Origin: Kosakonia sp. SMBL-WEM22
Lineage (GTDB): Bacteria > Pseudomonadota > Gammaproteobacteria > Enterobacterales > Enterobacteriaceae
DNA: 64,000 nt
NCBI RefSeq assembly: GCF_014490785.1
Contig: NZ_CP051488.1
Location: forward strand, 3,658,001-3,722,000
Direction of reading: 5' to 3'
In this document: piece by piece, positions 8,501 to 15,637 of the stretch
Position numbering within the stretch: position 1 is the first letter of the stretch
Layout of the letters: every line of letters starts with the position of its first letter
Position numbers and translations under genes: made by a program
Notes under the pieces: generated by a model
The model's input: the letters and a program-made list of their open reading frames with translations, nothing else
Databases searched by the model: none
What the model was told of the DNA's origin: nothing

Positions 8501-10480
8501 ATTGCCCTGCGCGTCGGCATAGACAATATCGAACGCGGCGTTACCGCCCTCATCGACAATCGGCTGATTGACGGTGGTATCAGTGCGGTAGTCATAGACC
8601 GCTTTTGAGGCGAACTGCGGGCGAATCCCTGGCAGAGCGGGCGCAGGCCAGATCGCCTGCTCCGCGCGGCGGGTCACCGGACGGCCGCCCGACTCCAGCA
8701 GGCTGGCCTGCAGAATCACTTCCAGCGGCGAGTGGGCATCCTGCCACTGGCTCGGCGTGGTCACTTCGCCTTTCCCCTCATCATCAAGGGTCAGATGGGT
8801 TTCATCGAGGCTGCGGCTCAGGTTCTCTTCAGCGATATCGCCAAACAGGAAGCCCGGCAGTGCGGCAACCGCTTCGCGCAGCGGGCGCAGGAACAGCTGC
8901 CCCTGCAGGGCGTTGCCGCTGGCAGGCGCGCCGTAAAGGTAGTGACCTTCAATGCTAAACACCACGTCTGCTGCGGGAGCCAGCGGCGTCGGCTGCGGCG
9001 TGACATTCAGCGCCATGCGCTCCGGCATAAAGTCTTCGACGTGGAAGCTCCACTCGCGCGCCAGGTTGTCGCCGGTATTGGCGCGAACATGCCACATACC
9101 GGTCTGCGCGCTGGCGTCCAGCGCATAAGTGAAGTGATAAAGGCCGTTCTGCGGCTGGCTCACCACCGAGCGAACCACCTGCCCGTCTGGTTTCACCACC
9201 TCCAGCTTGACCGGCTGCGCGGCAATCGGCTTGCCGTCGCTGTCGCGCAGCAGCCCGTTGAGGATCACCGTTTCGCCAGGGCGATAGAGATCGCGCGGGC
9301 CGAACATAAAGAACTGTTTGCTGTAGCCTGGCTCGCCGGTAATAGCGAACTCGGCGAGATCCAGCGCCGGGAGGTTAAGGTCGAGCAGCGTAGTCTCGCC
9401 CTCTTTGCGCGCCAGCAGCAGCGCACCCTCTTTATCGGTGCTTAATGTGGCGTGGCCATCGCTGTCGGTCTTCGCCTGCGCCAGGCTCTGCCCCTTCTCA
9501 TTGAGCAGCATCACGTCGATACCGCCGAGCGCCGCGCCGCTTTCCAGCCCCTGCGTGAAGATATCCAGGCGGTTATGGTAACGGTGCGCAGAGAGGCCGA
9601 TGTTGCTGAGCGTAAAGAGCGTCGCGGCATTACTGTAGTTGTAGTGCCCCGCCTGATTCATCACGGCGATATAGACGCCCGCCTGTTGCAGCGGTTTGAT
9701 GCTGCTCAACGGCAGCATCAGTTTTTCGCGGGTGTTGCGCGCCGGGTTGAGGTCAAAGCGCCCGGTATAAACCAGATCCGCCATCTTCAGCAGCGTATCG
9801 GACTCCCAGTTGGAGAGCGAACTGCGGTACTCCCACTGGCTAATGAATGAGGCCAGCGATTCCGGCTTCACGCGGTAGAAGTTGATGTCGACATTTTCGA
9901 CGTTGAGCGCCATCACCGGCAGCCCCTCAACCACTTTGCCCGGCAGCAGCGAGCCGCGGCTGGCGAAACCAACGCTCGGCTGAATATCCTGGGTGGTGAT
10001 CGACTTCTCAAAGCTCTTGCCGAAGGTGGCTTTATTAAGCGCAACCAGCCCGCTCTCTACCGATACCAGCAGCTCGCGGTTCGGCTCAAGATGGCGCAGG
10101 CGCAGCTCTTTCAGGTTCGGTGCCAGCTCCCAGGCTCCGTCGACTTTGCCGCTTTTCTTATCGACCAGATGCACCACCTGGGCGAAGTTCTGATCCGGAT
10201 CAAGCGGCACCGAGAAGGTCAGCACCAGCGTGGCGCTGCCGTCGAGCTGCACTTCGGACGCATCCAGCAAGTTTAACGGTTTGCCTTCGCTACGCGCGGC
10301 AAGTTCATCGCGTTTGGCTTTATCCGGCATGGCTGATGCCGCAGGCGTTTGCGCGGCGGATGAGGCGGACGCGGGTTCAGGCGCGCTGGCGCTCTTGGGT
10401 TTATCGTTATTGTCACAGCCTGCAAGCGTGAAGGCGGTGAGGAGCGCGAAAGTCAGCGCCGCGTAACGTAGCGGTTTCAT
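5516..10480 (-). CDS. yfhM: Bacterial alpha-2-macroglobulin lipoprotein YfhM
   Basis: A very large (1654 aa) periplasmic lipoprotein that traps proteases through a thioester, thought to guard the cell when the outer membrane is breached. Seen: a signal peptide ending in the lipobox FTLAGC followed by DNN (an Asp after the Cys, the usual inner-membrane retention signal), an Ala/Ser/Pro linker, MG-type repeats, the thioester motif in YGCLEQTASG, and a C-terminal alpha-helical domain. The frame is open 60 codons further upstream, but that stretch has no signal peptide and is non-conserved, so the start is the ATG at 10478-10480. It is followed by pbpC after one base. Confidence 0.95.
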   Translation of the reverse strand: MKPLRYAALTFALLTAFTLAGCDNNDKPKSASAPEPASASSAAQTPAASAMPDKAKRDELAARSEGKPLNLLDASEVQLDGSATLVLTFSVPLDPDQNFAQVVHLVDKKSGKVDGAWELAPNLKELRLRHLEPNRELLVSVESGLVALNKATFGKSFEKSITTQDIQPSVGFASRGSLLPGKVVEGLPVMALNVENVDINFYRVKPESLASFISQWEYRSSLSNWESDTLLKMADLVYTGRFDLNPARNTREKLMLPLSSIKPLQQAGVYIAVMNQAGHYNYSNAATLFTLSNIGLSAHRYHNRLDIFTQGLESGAALGGIDVMLLNEKGQSLAQAKTDSDGHATLSTDKEGALLLARKEGETTLLDLNLPALDLAEFAITGEPGYSKQFFMFGPRDLYRPGETVILNGLLRDSDGKPIAAQPVKLEVVKPDGQVVRSVVSQPQNGLYHFTYALDASAQTGMWHVRANTGDNLAREWSFHVEDFMPERMALNVTPQPTPLAPAADVVFSIEGHYLYGAPASGNALQGQLFLRPLREAVAALPGFLFGDIAEENLSRSLDETHLTLDDEGKGEVTTPSQWQDAHSPLEVILQASLLESGGRPVTRRAEQAIWPAPALPGIRPQFASKAVYDYRTDTTVNQPIVDEGGNAAFDIVYADAQGNKKAVSDLQVRLIRERRDYFWNWSENDGWQSQFNQKDLVEGEQSLTLKADETGKVTFPVDWGSYRLEVKGPDETVSSVRFWAGYSWQDNSDGAGAARPDRVTMKLDKPSYKAGDTVKLHVTAPAAGKGYAMIESSEGPLWWQEIDVPADGLDLSIPVDQKWQRHDLYISTLVVRPGDKSKSATPKRAVGLLHLPMGDENRRLEIALDAPQKMRPNQPLKVKVKASMKDGATPKQVNVLLSAVDSGVLNITDYVTPDPWQAFFGQKRYGADIYDIYGQVIEGQGRLAALRFGGDGDELNRGGKPPVNHVTIIAQQAQPVTLDENGEGTVTMPIGDFNGELRVMAQAWTADDFGSSESKVVVAAPMIAELNTPRFLGSGDTSRLTLDLSNLTDKPQTLNVDLTASGLLSLEGAATQSVTLGAGKRTTLFIPVRALDGFGDGEIAAQISGLALPGETFAPQQKQWKIGVRPPFAAQTINTGAMLNPGESWQVPGQHLAGISPATLQGRLLLSGKPPLNIARYIQELRAYPYGCLEQTASGLFPSLYTNAAQLKALGIKGESDEQRRAAVDIGISRLLQMQRDDGGFSLWDKSGSEEYWLTAYVTDFLVSASAQGYSVPAEALNNANNRLLRYLQDPAAMAVRYSDDLPATKFAVQSYAGLVLARQQKAPLGALREIWQRHEQAKAGLPLMQLGVALKLMGDAQRGDQAIALALKTDRVAENRWLADYGSNLRDNALMLALLQDNKLLPDAQAHLLATLSEQAYSQRWLSTQESNALFMAGRNLQNSTGNWQAQTSLDTAMLAGNTAQSRNLDADQLGALQVTNSGTTPLWLRLDTTGYPEQAPAPSGKVLHIERNVLGTDGRSKPLSSLKSGELVLVWLEVTASQNVPDALVVDLLPAGLELENQNLASSSASLQESGSEVQELLNRMQQADIQHMEFRDDRFVAAVPVSEGQPVTLVYLARAVTPGTYQVPAPQVESMYVPQWRATGAASGPLIITP

Positions 10481-10611
10481 TCTGTATCCCTGAGTGATTG
10501 ACCCGTTGTGAGAGGCGTCGTCATTATCATTCGCAACGGTTAGAAATACAAAATATCTGATGGATTCTGGAAAGCATCTCGCAAAGCGCATTTTTTGCGC
10601 GAAGCCGGTGA

Positions 10612-10627
10612 TGTTAGGCCGATCACA
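10612..10627 (+). promoter_or_regulatory. CRP-type box upstream of the alpha-glucoside PTS gene
   Basis: TGTTAGGCCGATCACA matches the CRP core TGTGA-N6-TCACA with a single mismatch and correct 6-base spacing. It lies about 135 bp upstream of the PTS start and 6 bp before an 18-bp palindrome. CRP control is normal for such PTS operons. Binding is inferred from sequence alone. Confidence 0.5.
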
Positions 10628-10633
10628 CCCCGT

Positions 10634-10651
10634 AACGTAACATGTTACGTT
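10634..10651. promoter_or_regulatory. 18-bp perfect palindrome, candidate operator of the alpha-glucoside operon
   Basis: AACGTAACATGTTACGTT is its own reverse complement over all 18 bases. It lies in the yfhM / PTS divergent region, centred 23 bp from the CRP-type box. The obvious candidate ligand is the RpiR-family regulator encoded at 14620-15399, but this is inference from position. Confidence 0.5.
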
Positions 10652-10762
10652 GCGCGTCATTTGTTTTTAAAACAATAAGATAGATAGCGATAACACCCGA
10701 CCCGCTGCTAACGTTATGTGGTCTGTGTCCCTTACTACGCGGTGCTAATAAGCGAGAACACT

Positions 10763-12307
10763 ATGTCCAGAGCCGTGAATGCCCTACAAAATTTTGGTAA
10801 GTCCCTTTTTGGCCCGGTGCTCATTTTGCCGATCGTTGGTCTGTTTATCGCCTTCGGTAATATCTTCGGTAATGGCAACCTCGCCGAGTACCTCCCCTTT
10901 CTAGGCCACCCTCTTATTCAGCACACGGGTCAACTGATTGCCAAATCCGCCGTTTCAGTGCTCGCCAACCTCGCGCTGGTGTTTGCCGTCGGCATTCCGG
11001 TTGGGCTGGCCTCGCGTGATAAAGGCTATGCCGCACTGATTGGCCTGGTGACCTTTATCGTTTTCATTAATGCCATGAACGTGACGCTGCAACTGCAGGG
11101 CGCGCTGGCACCGGCCGATCAGATGAAAGCCGCAGGCCAGGGGATGGTGCTGGGCGTGCAGGTGCTGGAGATGGGCGTTTTCGCCGGCATCCTTACCGGC
11201 GCGCTGTCCGGGTATCTCTACGACCGCTACTCTCGCGTGCAGTTTTCCGGTGCAATGGCGATCTACTCCGGGCACTGCTTTGTCGCCATCATTATGCTGC
11301 CGGTCTCAATGGTGCTTGGCGTGGTAATGAGCGAGCTGTGGCCCTTCGCCCAGCACGGTATCAGCGCGCTGGCAATGGCGATTAAAGGCGCAGGCCCCTT
11401 CGGCGTGGCGGTGTATGGCTTCCTGGAGCGCATTCTGGTGCCGACCGGCCTGCATCATCTGGTCTATACGCCGTTTTTGTATACCGAACTGGGCGGCACG
11501 GCTGAAGTGTGCGGCAGCACTTATCAGGGCGCGCGCAACATCTACTTTGCCGAAATGGCCTGCCCGGGTGTGACCAAACTGAGCAGCACCGTGGTGTGGG
11601 ATGCGCGCGGCATCAGCAAGATGTTCGGCCTGCCGGCTGCCGCGCTGGCGATGTATATGACGGCGAAACCGGAGCGCAAAGCCGCGGCGAAAGCGATTTT
11701 GATCCCCGCCGCGCTCACCTCGCTGCTGGTTGGCGTTACCGAACCAATTGAGTTCTCTTTCCTCTTTATCGCCCCGCTGCTGTTCGTGGTGCATGCGGTG
11801 CTGACCGGCATCGGCATGATGCTCTTCTCGCTCTTCGGCGTTCATGCCATCGGCGCGAACGGCATTATCGACTTCATTCTCTACAACCTGCCGCTCGGCA
11901 CTGAGAAGTCCAACTGGCCGATGTATCTGCTGGTCGGGCTGATTATGTTCGCCCTCTACTTCGTCACCTTCCGCTTCCTGATTTTGCGCTTCAACATGAA
12001 AACGCCGGGGCGCGAAGAGGAGAGCGAAGAGACGCGCCTCTACAGCAAGCAGGAGTACCAGGCGAAGGGGAATAACGACGCGGTGGGCGAGGCAATTATT
12101 AATGGTCTTGGCGGGCGTGAAAATATCGAAGTGGTCGACAACTGCTACACCCGCCTGCGCGTGACGGTGAAAGATGTGGCGGCGATCAATGAGCCGCAAC
12201 TGAAAGCTACCGGCGCGAAAGGCGTGATTAAACAAGGTAATAACGTTCAGGTGGTCTACGGGCTGCATGTCAAAAAAATGCGAGAAGCTGTTGAGATGTT
12301 TCTCTGA
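10763..12307 (+). CDS. PTS EIICB, alpha-glucoside type
   Basis: Membrane permease that imports and phosphorylates a glucoside. Seen: an EIIC domain with about ten membrane segments and the motifs FLERILVPTGLHHL and GVTEPIEFSFLF, a linker (about residues 415-440), and an EIIB domain with the phosphorylated Cys461 in NCYTRLRV. There is no EIIA domain or EIIA gene nearby, so phosphate probably comes from EIIA-Glc (Crr) encoded elsewhere, as in other alpha-glucoside PTSs. The ATG at 10763 is chosen because MSRAVNALQNFGK is the typical family start; an in-frame ATG at 10718 would add 15 unlikely residues. Twelve bases separate it from the GH4 gene. It resembles GlvC/AglA; the substrate is likely maltose or sucrose isomers. 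Confidence 0.88.
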   Translation: MSRAVNALQNFGKSLFGPVLILPIVGLFIAFGNIFGNGNLAEYLPFLGHPLIQHTGQLIAKSAVSVLANLALVFAVGIPVGLASRDKGYAALIGLVTFIVFINAMNVTLQLQGALAPADQMKAAGQGMVLGVQVLEMGVFAGILTGALSGYLYDRYSRVQFSGAMAIYSGHCFVAIIMLPVSMVLGVVMSELWPFAQHGISALAMAIKGAGPFGVAVYGFLERILVPTGLHHLVYTPFLYTELGGTAEVCGSTYQGARNIYFAEMACPGVTKLSSTVVWDARGISKMFGLPAAALAMYMTAKPERKAAAKAILIPAALTSLLVGVTEPIEFSFLFIAPLLFVVHAVLTGIGMMLFSLFGVHAIGANGIIDFILYNLPLGTEKSNWPMYLLVGLIMFALYFVTFRFLILRFNMKTPGREEESEETRLYSKQEYQAKGNNDAVGEAIINGLGGRENIEVVDNCYTRLRVTVKDVAAINEPQLKATGAKGVIKQGNNVQVVYGLHVKKMREAVEMFL

Positions 12308-12319
12308 AGGAGTCCAGAA

Positions 12320-13681
12320 ATGGTTAAACCCCCGTTTATCTTATCCATTGCCGGTGGTGGCAGTACCTATACGCCGGGCATCGTCAAAAGCCTGATGGTG
12401 CGCCTGGAGGATTTCCCGCTGGCGGAAATTCGCCTCTACGACATTGATGCCGAGCGGCAGAATACCATTGCGCCGGTGGTCGAGAAGGTGATCCGCGATC
12501 ACAGCGAGAGCATCAAATTTACCGTCACGAATGATGCCGAAACCGCCTTTCGCGGCGCGCATTTTGTCTTCGCCCAGATGCGCGTCGGCCAGTACAAGAT
12601 GCGCGAACAGGATGAGAAGATCCCGCTGCGCCACGGCGTCGTCGGCCAGGAGACCTGCGGGCCAGGCGGGCTGGCCTACGGGCTGCGTACCATTTTGCCG
12701 ATGGTGGAGCTGATCGACCTGGTCGAGCGCTACGCGGATAAGAAAGCCTGGATCGTTAACTACTCCAACCCGGCAGCGATTGTCGCGGAAGGGGTGCGCC
12801 GTCTGCGCCCGAACGCGCGGGTGCTCAATATCTGCGATATGCCGGTGGCGGCGATGCGCAATATGGGCGCGATCCTCGGCGTCGATCGTCATAAGCTTGA
12901 GGTCGACTACTTTGGCCTCAACCACTTCGGCTGGTTTACCCAGGTACGCGTCGATGGCGAAGATCGCCTCCCTGCGCTGCGCGAGCATGTTGCCCGCTTT
13001 GGCCTGCTGACGGAAGATGCCGCCCAGACCGATCCGCAGCATGCCGATCCCTCATGGGTGAAAACCTGGCGCAACATTAAGCCGATCATGGATCACTTCC
13101 CGGAGTATCTGCCGAACCCCTATCTGCAGTACTACCTGATGCCCAACGAGATTGTCGATCATCAGGATCCGAACTACACCCGCGCCAATGAAGTGATGGA
13201 CGGGCGCGAGAAAAAACTCTTCGCCGCGGCGGCTGAGTATAAGCAGACCGGCATTCTGCCCGATGCGTTCCACGTCGGCGTTCACGGCGCGTTTATTGTC
13301 GATGTCGCCTGCTCGCTGGCCTTCAACCTGCGCCAGCGTCATCTGGTGATTGTGGAAAACAAGGGCGCGATTGCCAACCTGCCCTACGATGCGATGGTGG
13401 AAGTGCCTGCTTATATCACCAGTAACGGGCCGGAGCCGGTGCGCATGGGCGCGGTGCCACTGTTCCACCAGACGCTGCTGATGCAGCAGCTGGCCTCGGA
13501 GCAGTTGCTGGTGGAAGCGACGATGGAGGGAAGTTACGAGAAGGCATTGCAGGCCTTTACCCTTAATCGCACCGTGCCGACCATGCAGCATGCGAAGGCG
13601 ATCCTTGATGAGATGATTACCGCTAATCAGGATTACTGGCCTGCGCTGCAAAAAGCCTGGGAAAACGGCAAAGCGGTGTAA
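12320..13681 (+). CDS. GH4 6-phospho-alpha-glucosidase
   Basis: Cytoplasmic NAD+/Mn2+-dependent glycoside hydrolase family 4 enzyme that would split the phosphorylated glucoside delivered by the upstream PTS. Seen: the NAD-binding SIAGGGSTYTPG (residues about 9-20), the metal-binding Cys near residue 172 in the motif CDMP, and the His near 200 in GLNHFGW. In GH4 the motif CDMP is characteristic of 6-phospho-alpha-glucosidases, whereas beta enzymes carry CNVP-like motifs; this gives the alpha assignment. The length (453 aa) is normal. An AAGGAG ribosome site precedes the ATG. It is in an operon with the EIICB gene. Similar to AglB/MalH/GlvA; the natural substrate is not decidable from sequence. 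Confidence 0.9.
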   Translation: MVKPPFILSIAGGGSTYTPGIVKSLMVRLEDFPLAEIRLYDIDAERQNTIAPVVEKVIRDHSESIKFTVTNDAETAFRGAHFVFAQMRVGQYKMREQDEKIPLRHGVVGQETCGPGGLAYGLRTILPMVELIDLVERYADKKAWIVNYSNPAAIVAEGVRRLRPNARVLNICDMPVAAMRNMGAILGVDRHKLEVDYFGLNHFGWFTQVRVDGEDRLPALREHVARFGLLTEDAAQTDPQHADPSWVKTWRNIKPIMDHFPEYLPNPYLQYYLMPNEIVDHQDPNYTRANEVMDGREKKLFAAAAEYKQTGILPDAFHVGVHGAFIVDVACSLAFNLRQRHLVIVENKGAIANLPYDAMVEVPAYITSNGPEPVRMGAVPLFHQTLLMQQLASEQLLVEATMEGSYEKALQAFTLNRTVPTMQHAKAILDEMITANQDYWPALQKAWENGKAV

Positions 13682-13776
13682 TTTTCCGAGGTGGCTCGCG
13701 GCGCGAGAGATGGTAGCTTGTCGGGCAGTGAAAAAACGTTAACAATTCAGTTAACTGTTGATGACCCGGAGGCACC

Positions 13777-14619
13777 ATGTCCACCTCTTTTTTTGTCGCG
13801 GCCGACTGGCTGATAGAGCATAGCGATGATCCTGAAATCCAACTGATTGACGCCAGAATGGCGCCGGTTGGCCAGGAGCATCGCGATATGAAAGCGGAAT
13901 ACCGCGCCGGACACCTGCCCGGTGCGGTCTTTTTTGATATTGAAGCCCTCTCCGATCACACTTCGCCCCTGCCCCATATGCTCTCTCGCCCGGAGACCTT
14001 TGCCGTCGCCATGCGCGAGTTGGGCGTCTGCCAGGATAAACACCTGGTGGTGTATGACGAAGGCAACCTCTTCTCCGCGCCGCGAGCCTGGTGGATGCTG
14101 CGCAAGGTTGGGGTTGAGAAGGTCTCTATTCTCGCCGGTGGTCTGGCGGGCTGGCAGCGTGATGCCCTACCGTTACAGCAGGGCGATGTCGCGCTACCGG
14201 AGTCTGATTTCACCGCCAATTTCGACCCTTCCGTGGTGAAAAAGGTGACCGATGTGCTGCTGGCGAGCCACGAAGGCACGGCGCAGTTGGTCGATGCCCG
14301 TCCGGCGCCGCGTTTCAGTGGCGAAGTGGATGAACCGCGCCCAGGTCTCAAGCGTGGCCATATTCCCGGCGCGCTGAATGTGCCGTGGGTCGATCTGGTG
14401 GCGGATGGCGAACTGAAAACCACCGATGAGCTGCTGCGCATATTCCAGCGCCAGGGTGTCGATCTGCACCAGCCGATAATCGCCAGCTGCGGCTCCGGCG
14501 TGACCGCCGCCGTGGTACTGCTGGCGCTGGAGACGCTCGGCGTCAATACGGCAACGCTCTATGACGGCTCATGGAGTGAGTGGGGCGCGCGCGACGATCT
14601 GCCTGTCGAAAGCGTGTAG
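13777..14619 (+). CDS. sseA: 3-mercaptopyruvate sulfurtransferase
   Basis: Two-domain rhodanese-fold enzyme that transfers sulfur from 3-mercaptopyruvate to thiol acceptors. Seen: an N-terminal inactive rhodanese domain (AEYRAGHLPGAVFFD), and a C-terminal domain with the active-site Cys238 in SCGSGVTAAVV, the CG[ST]GVT loop typical of mercaptopyruvate rather than thiosulfate enzymes. The 280 aa match E. coli SseA. A strong GGAGG site precedes the ATG. In E. coli sseA is divergent from yfhM; here an alpha-glucoside operon lies between them, and a regulator gene begins on the base after the sseA stop. Confidence 0.95.
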   Translation: MSTSFFVAADWLIEHSDDPEIQLIDARMAPVGQEHRDMKAEYRAGHLPGAVFFDIEALSDHTSPLPHMLSRPETFAVAMRELGVCQDKHLVVYDEGNLFSAPRAWWMLRKVGVEKVSILAGGLAGWQRDALPLQQGDVALPESDFTANFDPSVVKKVTDVLLASHEGTAQLVDARPAPRFSGEVDEPRPGLKRGHIPGALNVPWVDLVADGELKTTDELLRIFQRQGVDLHQPIIASCGSGVTAAVVLLALETLGVNTATLYDGSWSEWGARDDLPVESV

Positions 14620-15399
14620 ATGGATAACCGACTTGCGCCTCTGCTGACGCGCGGGGAGTCACTCTCCCGCGCGGAATACCGCGTGCTGGCTCACCTTACG
14701 GAGCACCCGCTGCTGGTGGGTAACATTACCGTGCGCGCGCTGGCGCAGGCGACCTATGTCTCGACAGCGACGATTATTCGTCTCTGCCAGAAACTAGGGT
14801 TTAGCGGTTTTAGCGAGTTTATCTGGCACTGCAAACAGCTGCTGGCTGATACCCCGCACCTGGCGGAGCAGCACCATGACGGCGTCGCCGAGCTGCCCGC
14901 TCTGTTTCAGCAGTTTATGGTTAATTACCAGCATACCTTTCAGTGGGTGACTGAGGAGAAGCGGCGACTGTTTGCCAGCCTGCTGCGCGAGCAAGAGAGC
15001 TTTTTTCTCTACGGCGCGGGGTTCTCCTATCTGTTCGCCGAGTACCTGACCAAAAAATTACAGGTGCTGGGCAAGACGGCGTTTATCTCCGGTCCCGGCG
15101 ACAGCCGCAATATCTTTCTCAGCAACGCCGCGCGTTATCAGGTGTTCATTGCCGTTTCGCGCAGCGGCGAAACCGAGCAGGTGCTGGATAAGGCGCGGAT
15201 TGCGCGCACGGTGGGGATGACGGTGGTGGCCTTTACGCGCGCCTCGGCCAATTCGCTGGCAGCGCTGGCGGATGTGCATTTTGCCCTTTACGACGAGGCG
15301 GTGCATTTCGCCGCCGAAGCCGCGGGGATCACCTCGTTTGAGTCCAACCTGGTGCTGCTGATGGATCTACTGTTGTTAGAAGCCACGCAGGCCGGATAA
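14620..15399 (+). CDS. RpiR/MurR-family transcriptional regulator with SIS domain
   Basis: DNA-binding regulator of sugar-phosphate metabolism. Seen: an N-terminal RpiR-type helix-turn-helix (about residues 20-80, containing ATYVSTATIIRLCQKLGFSG) and a C-terminal SIS sugar-phosphate-binding domain (about 120-250, with AVSRSGETEQVL). Length 259 aa. The ATG directly follows the sseA TAG with no intervening base and no good ribosome site, suggesting translational coupling to sseA. The likely regulon is the PTS/GH4 operon upstream, since family members next to PTS genes sense the phosphorylated sugar; that is inference. No such gene is next to sseA in E. coli K-12. Confidence 0.85.
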   Translation: MDNRLAPLLTRGESLSRAEYRVLAHLTEHPLLVGNITVRALAQATYVSTATIIRLCQKLGFSGFSEFIWHCKQLLADTPHLAEQHHDGVAELPALFQQFMVNYQHTFQWVTEEKRRLFASLLREQESFFLYGAGFSYLFAEYLTKKLQVLGKTAFISGPGDSRNIFLSNAARYQVFIAVSRSGETEQVLDKARIARTVGMTVVAFTRASANSLAALADVHFALYDEAVHFAAEAAGITSFESNLVLLMDLLLLEATQAG

Positions 15400-15409
15400 C
15401 GGCGCGGAA

Positions 15410-15617
15410 AAATGCCTGATGGCGCTGCGCTTATCAGGCCTACAGATGATACGTAGGCCGGATAAGGCGCTTACGCCGCCATCCAGCATTCACACGGCAC
15501 CAAAAACGTAGGCCGGATAAGGCGCTTACGCCGCCATCCGGCATTCACACGGCACCAAAAACGTAAGCTGGATAAGGCGCTTACGCCGCCATCCGGCATT
15601 CACACGGCACCGAAGCC
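15410..15617. repeat. REP/BIME cluster with three 55-bp tandem units
   Basis: After one REP (TTATCAGGCCTAC type) at about 15415-15442, a 55-bp unit starting GTAGGCCGGATAAGGCG repeats head to tail at 15453, 15508 and 15563. Each unit contains a hairpin-forming REP and an identical spacer ending CACGGCACCAAAAAC. The last copy has diverged (GTAAGCTGGATAAGG). It lies between the 3' ends of the convergent regulator and M48 peptidase genes. Confidence 0.9.
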
Positions 15618-15637
15618 GTAAACCGCCGCTGACAACC

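Noticed and set aside
7025..8608. Long open frame antisense to yfhM (527 codons)
   Set aside because: Lies wholly inside a strongly supported gene on the other strand; composition is a GC-rich codon shadow and no domain is recognisable. The same applies to long antisense frames in rlmN, pbpC, hscA, glyA, purL and srmB.
10481..10660. N-terminal extension of yfhM by 60 codons
   Set aside because: The extension has no homology and would bury the clear lipoprotein signal peptide; it also runs across the palindrome region of the divergent promoter.
13735..13770. Two GTTAAC copies before sseA as an operator
   Set aside because: The flanks do not form a consistent dyad and no known regulator matches; likely part of an AT-rich promoter.
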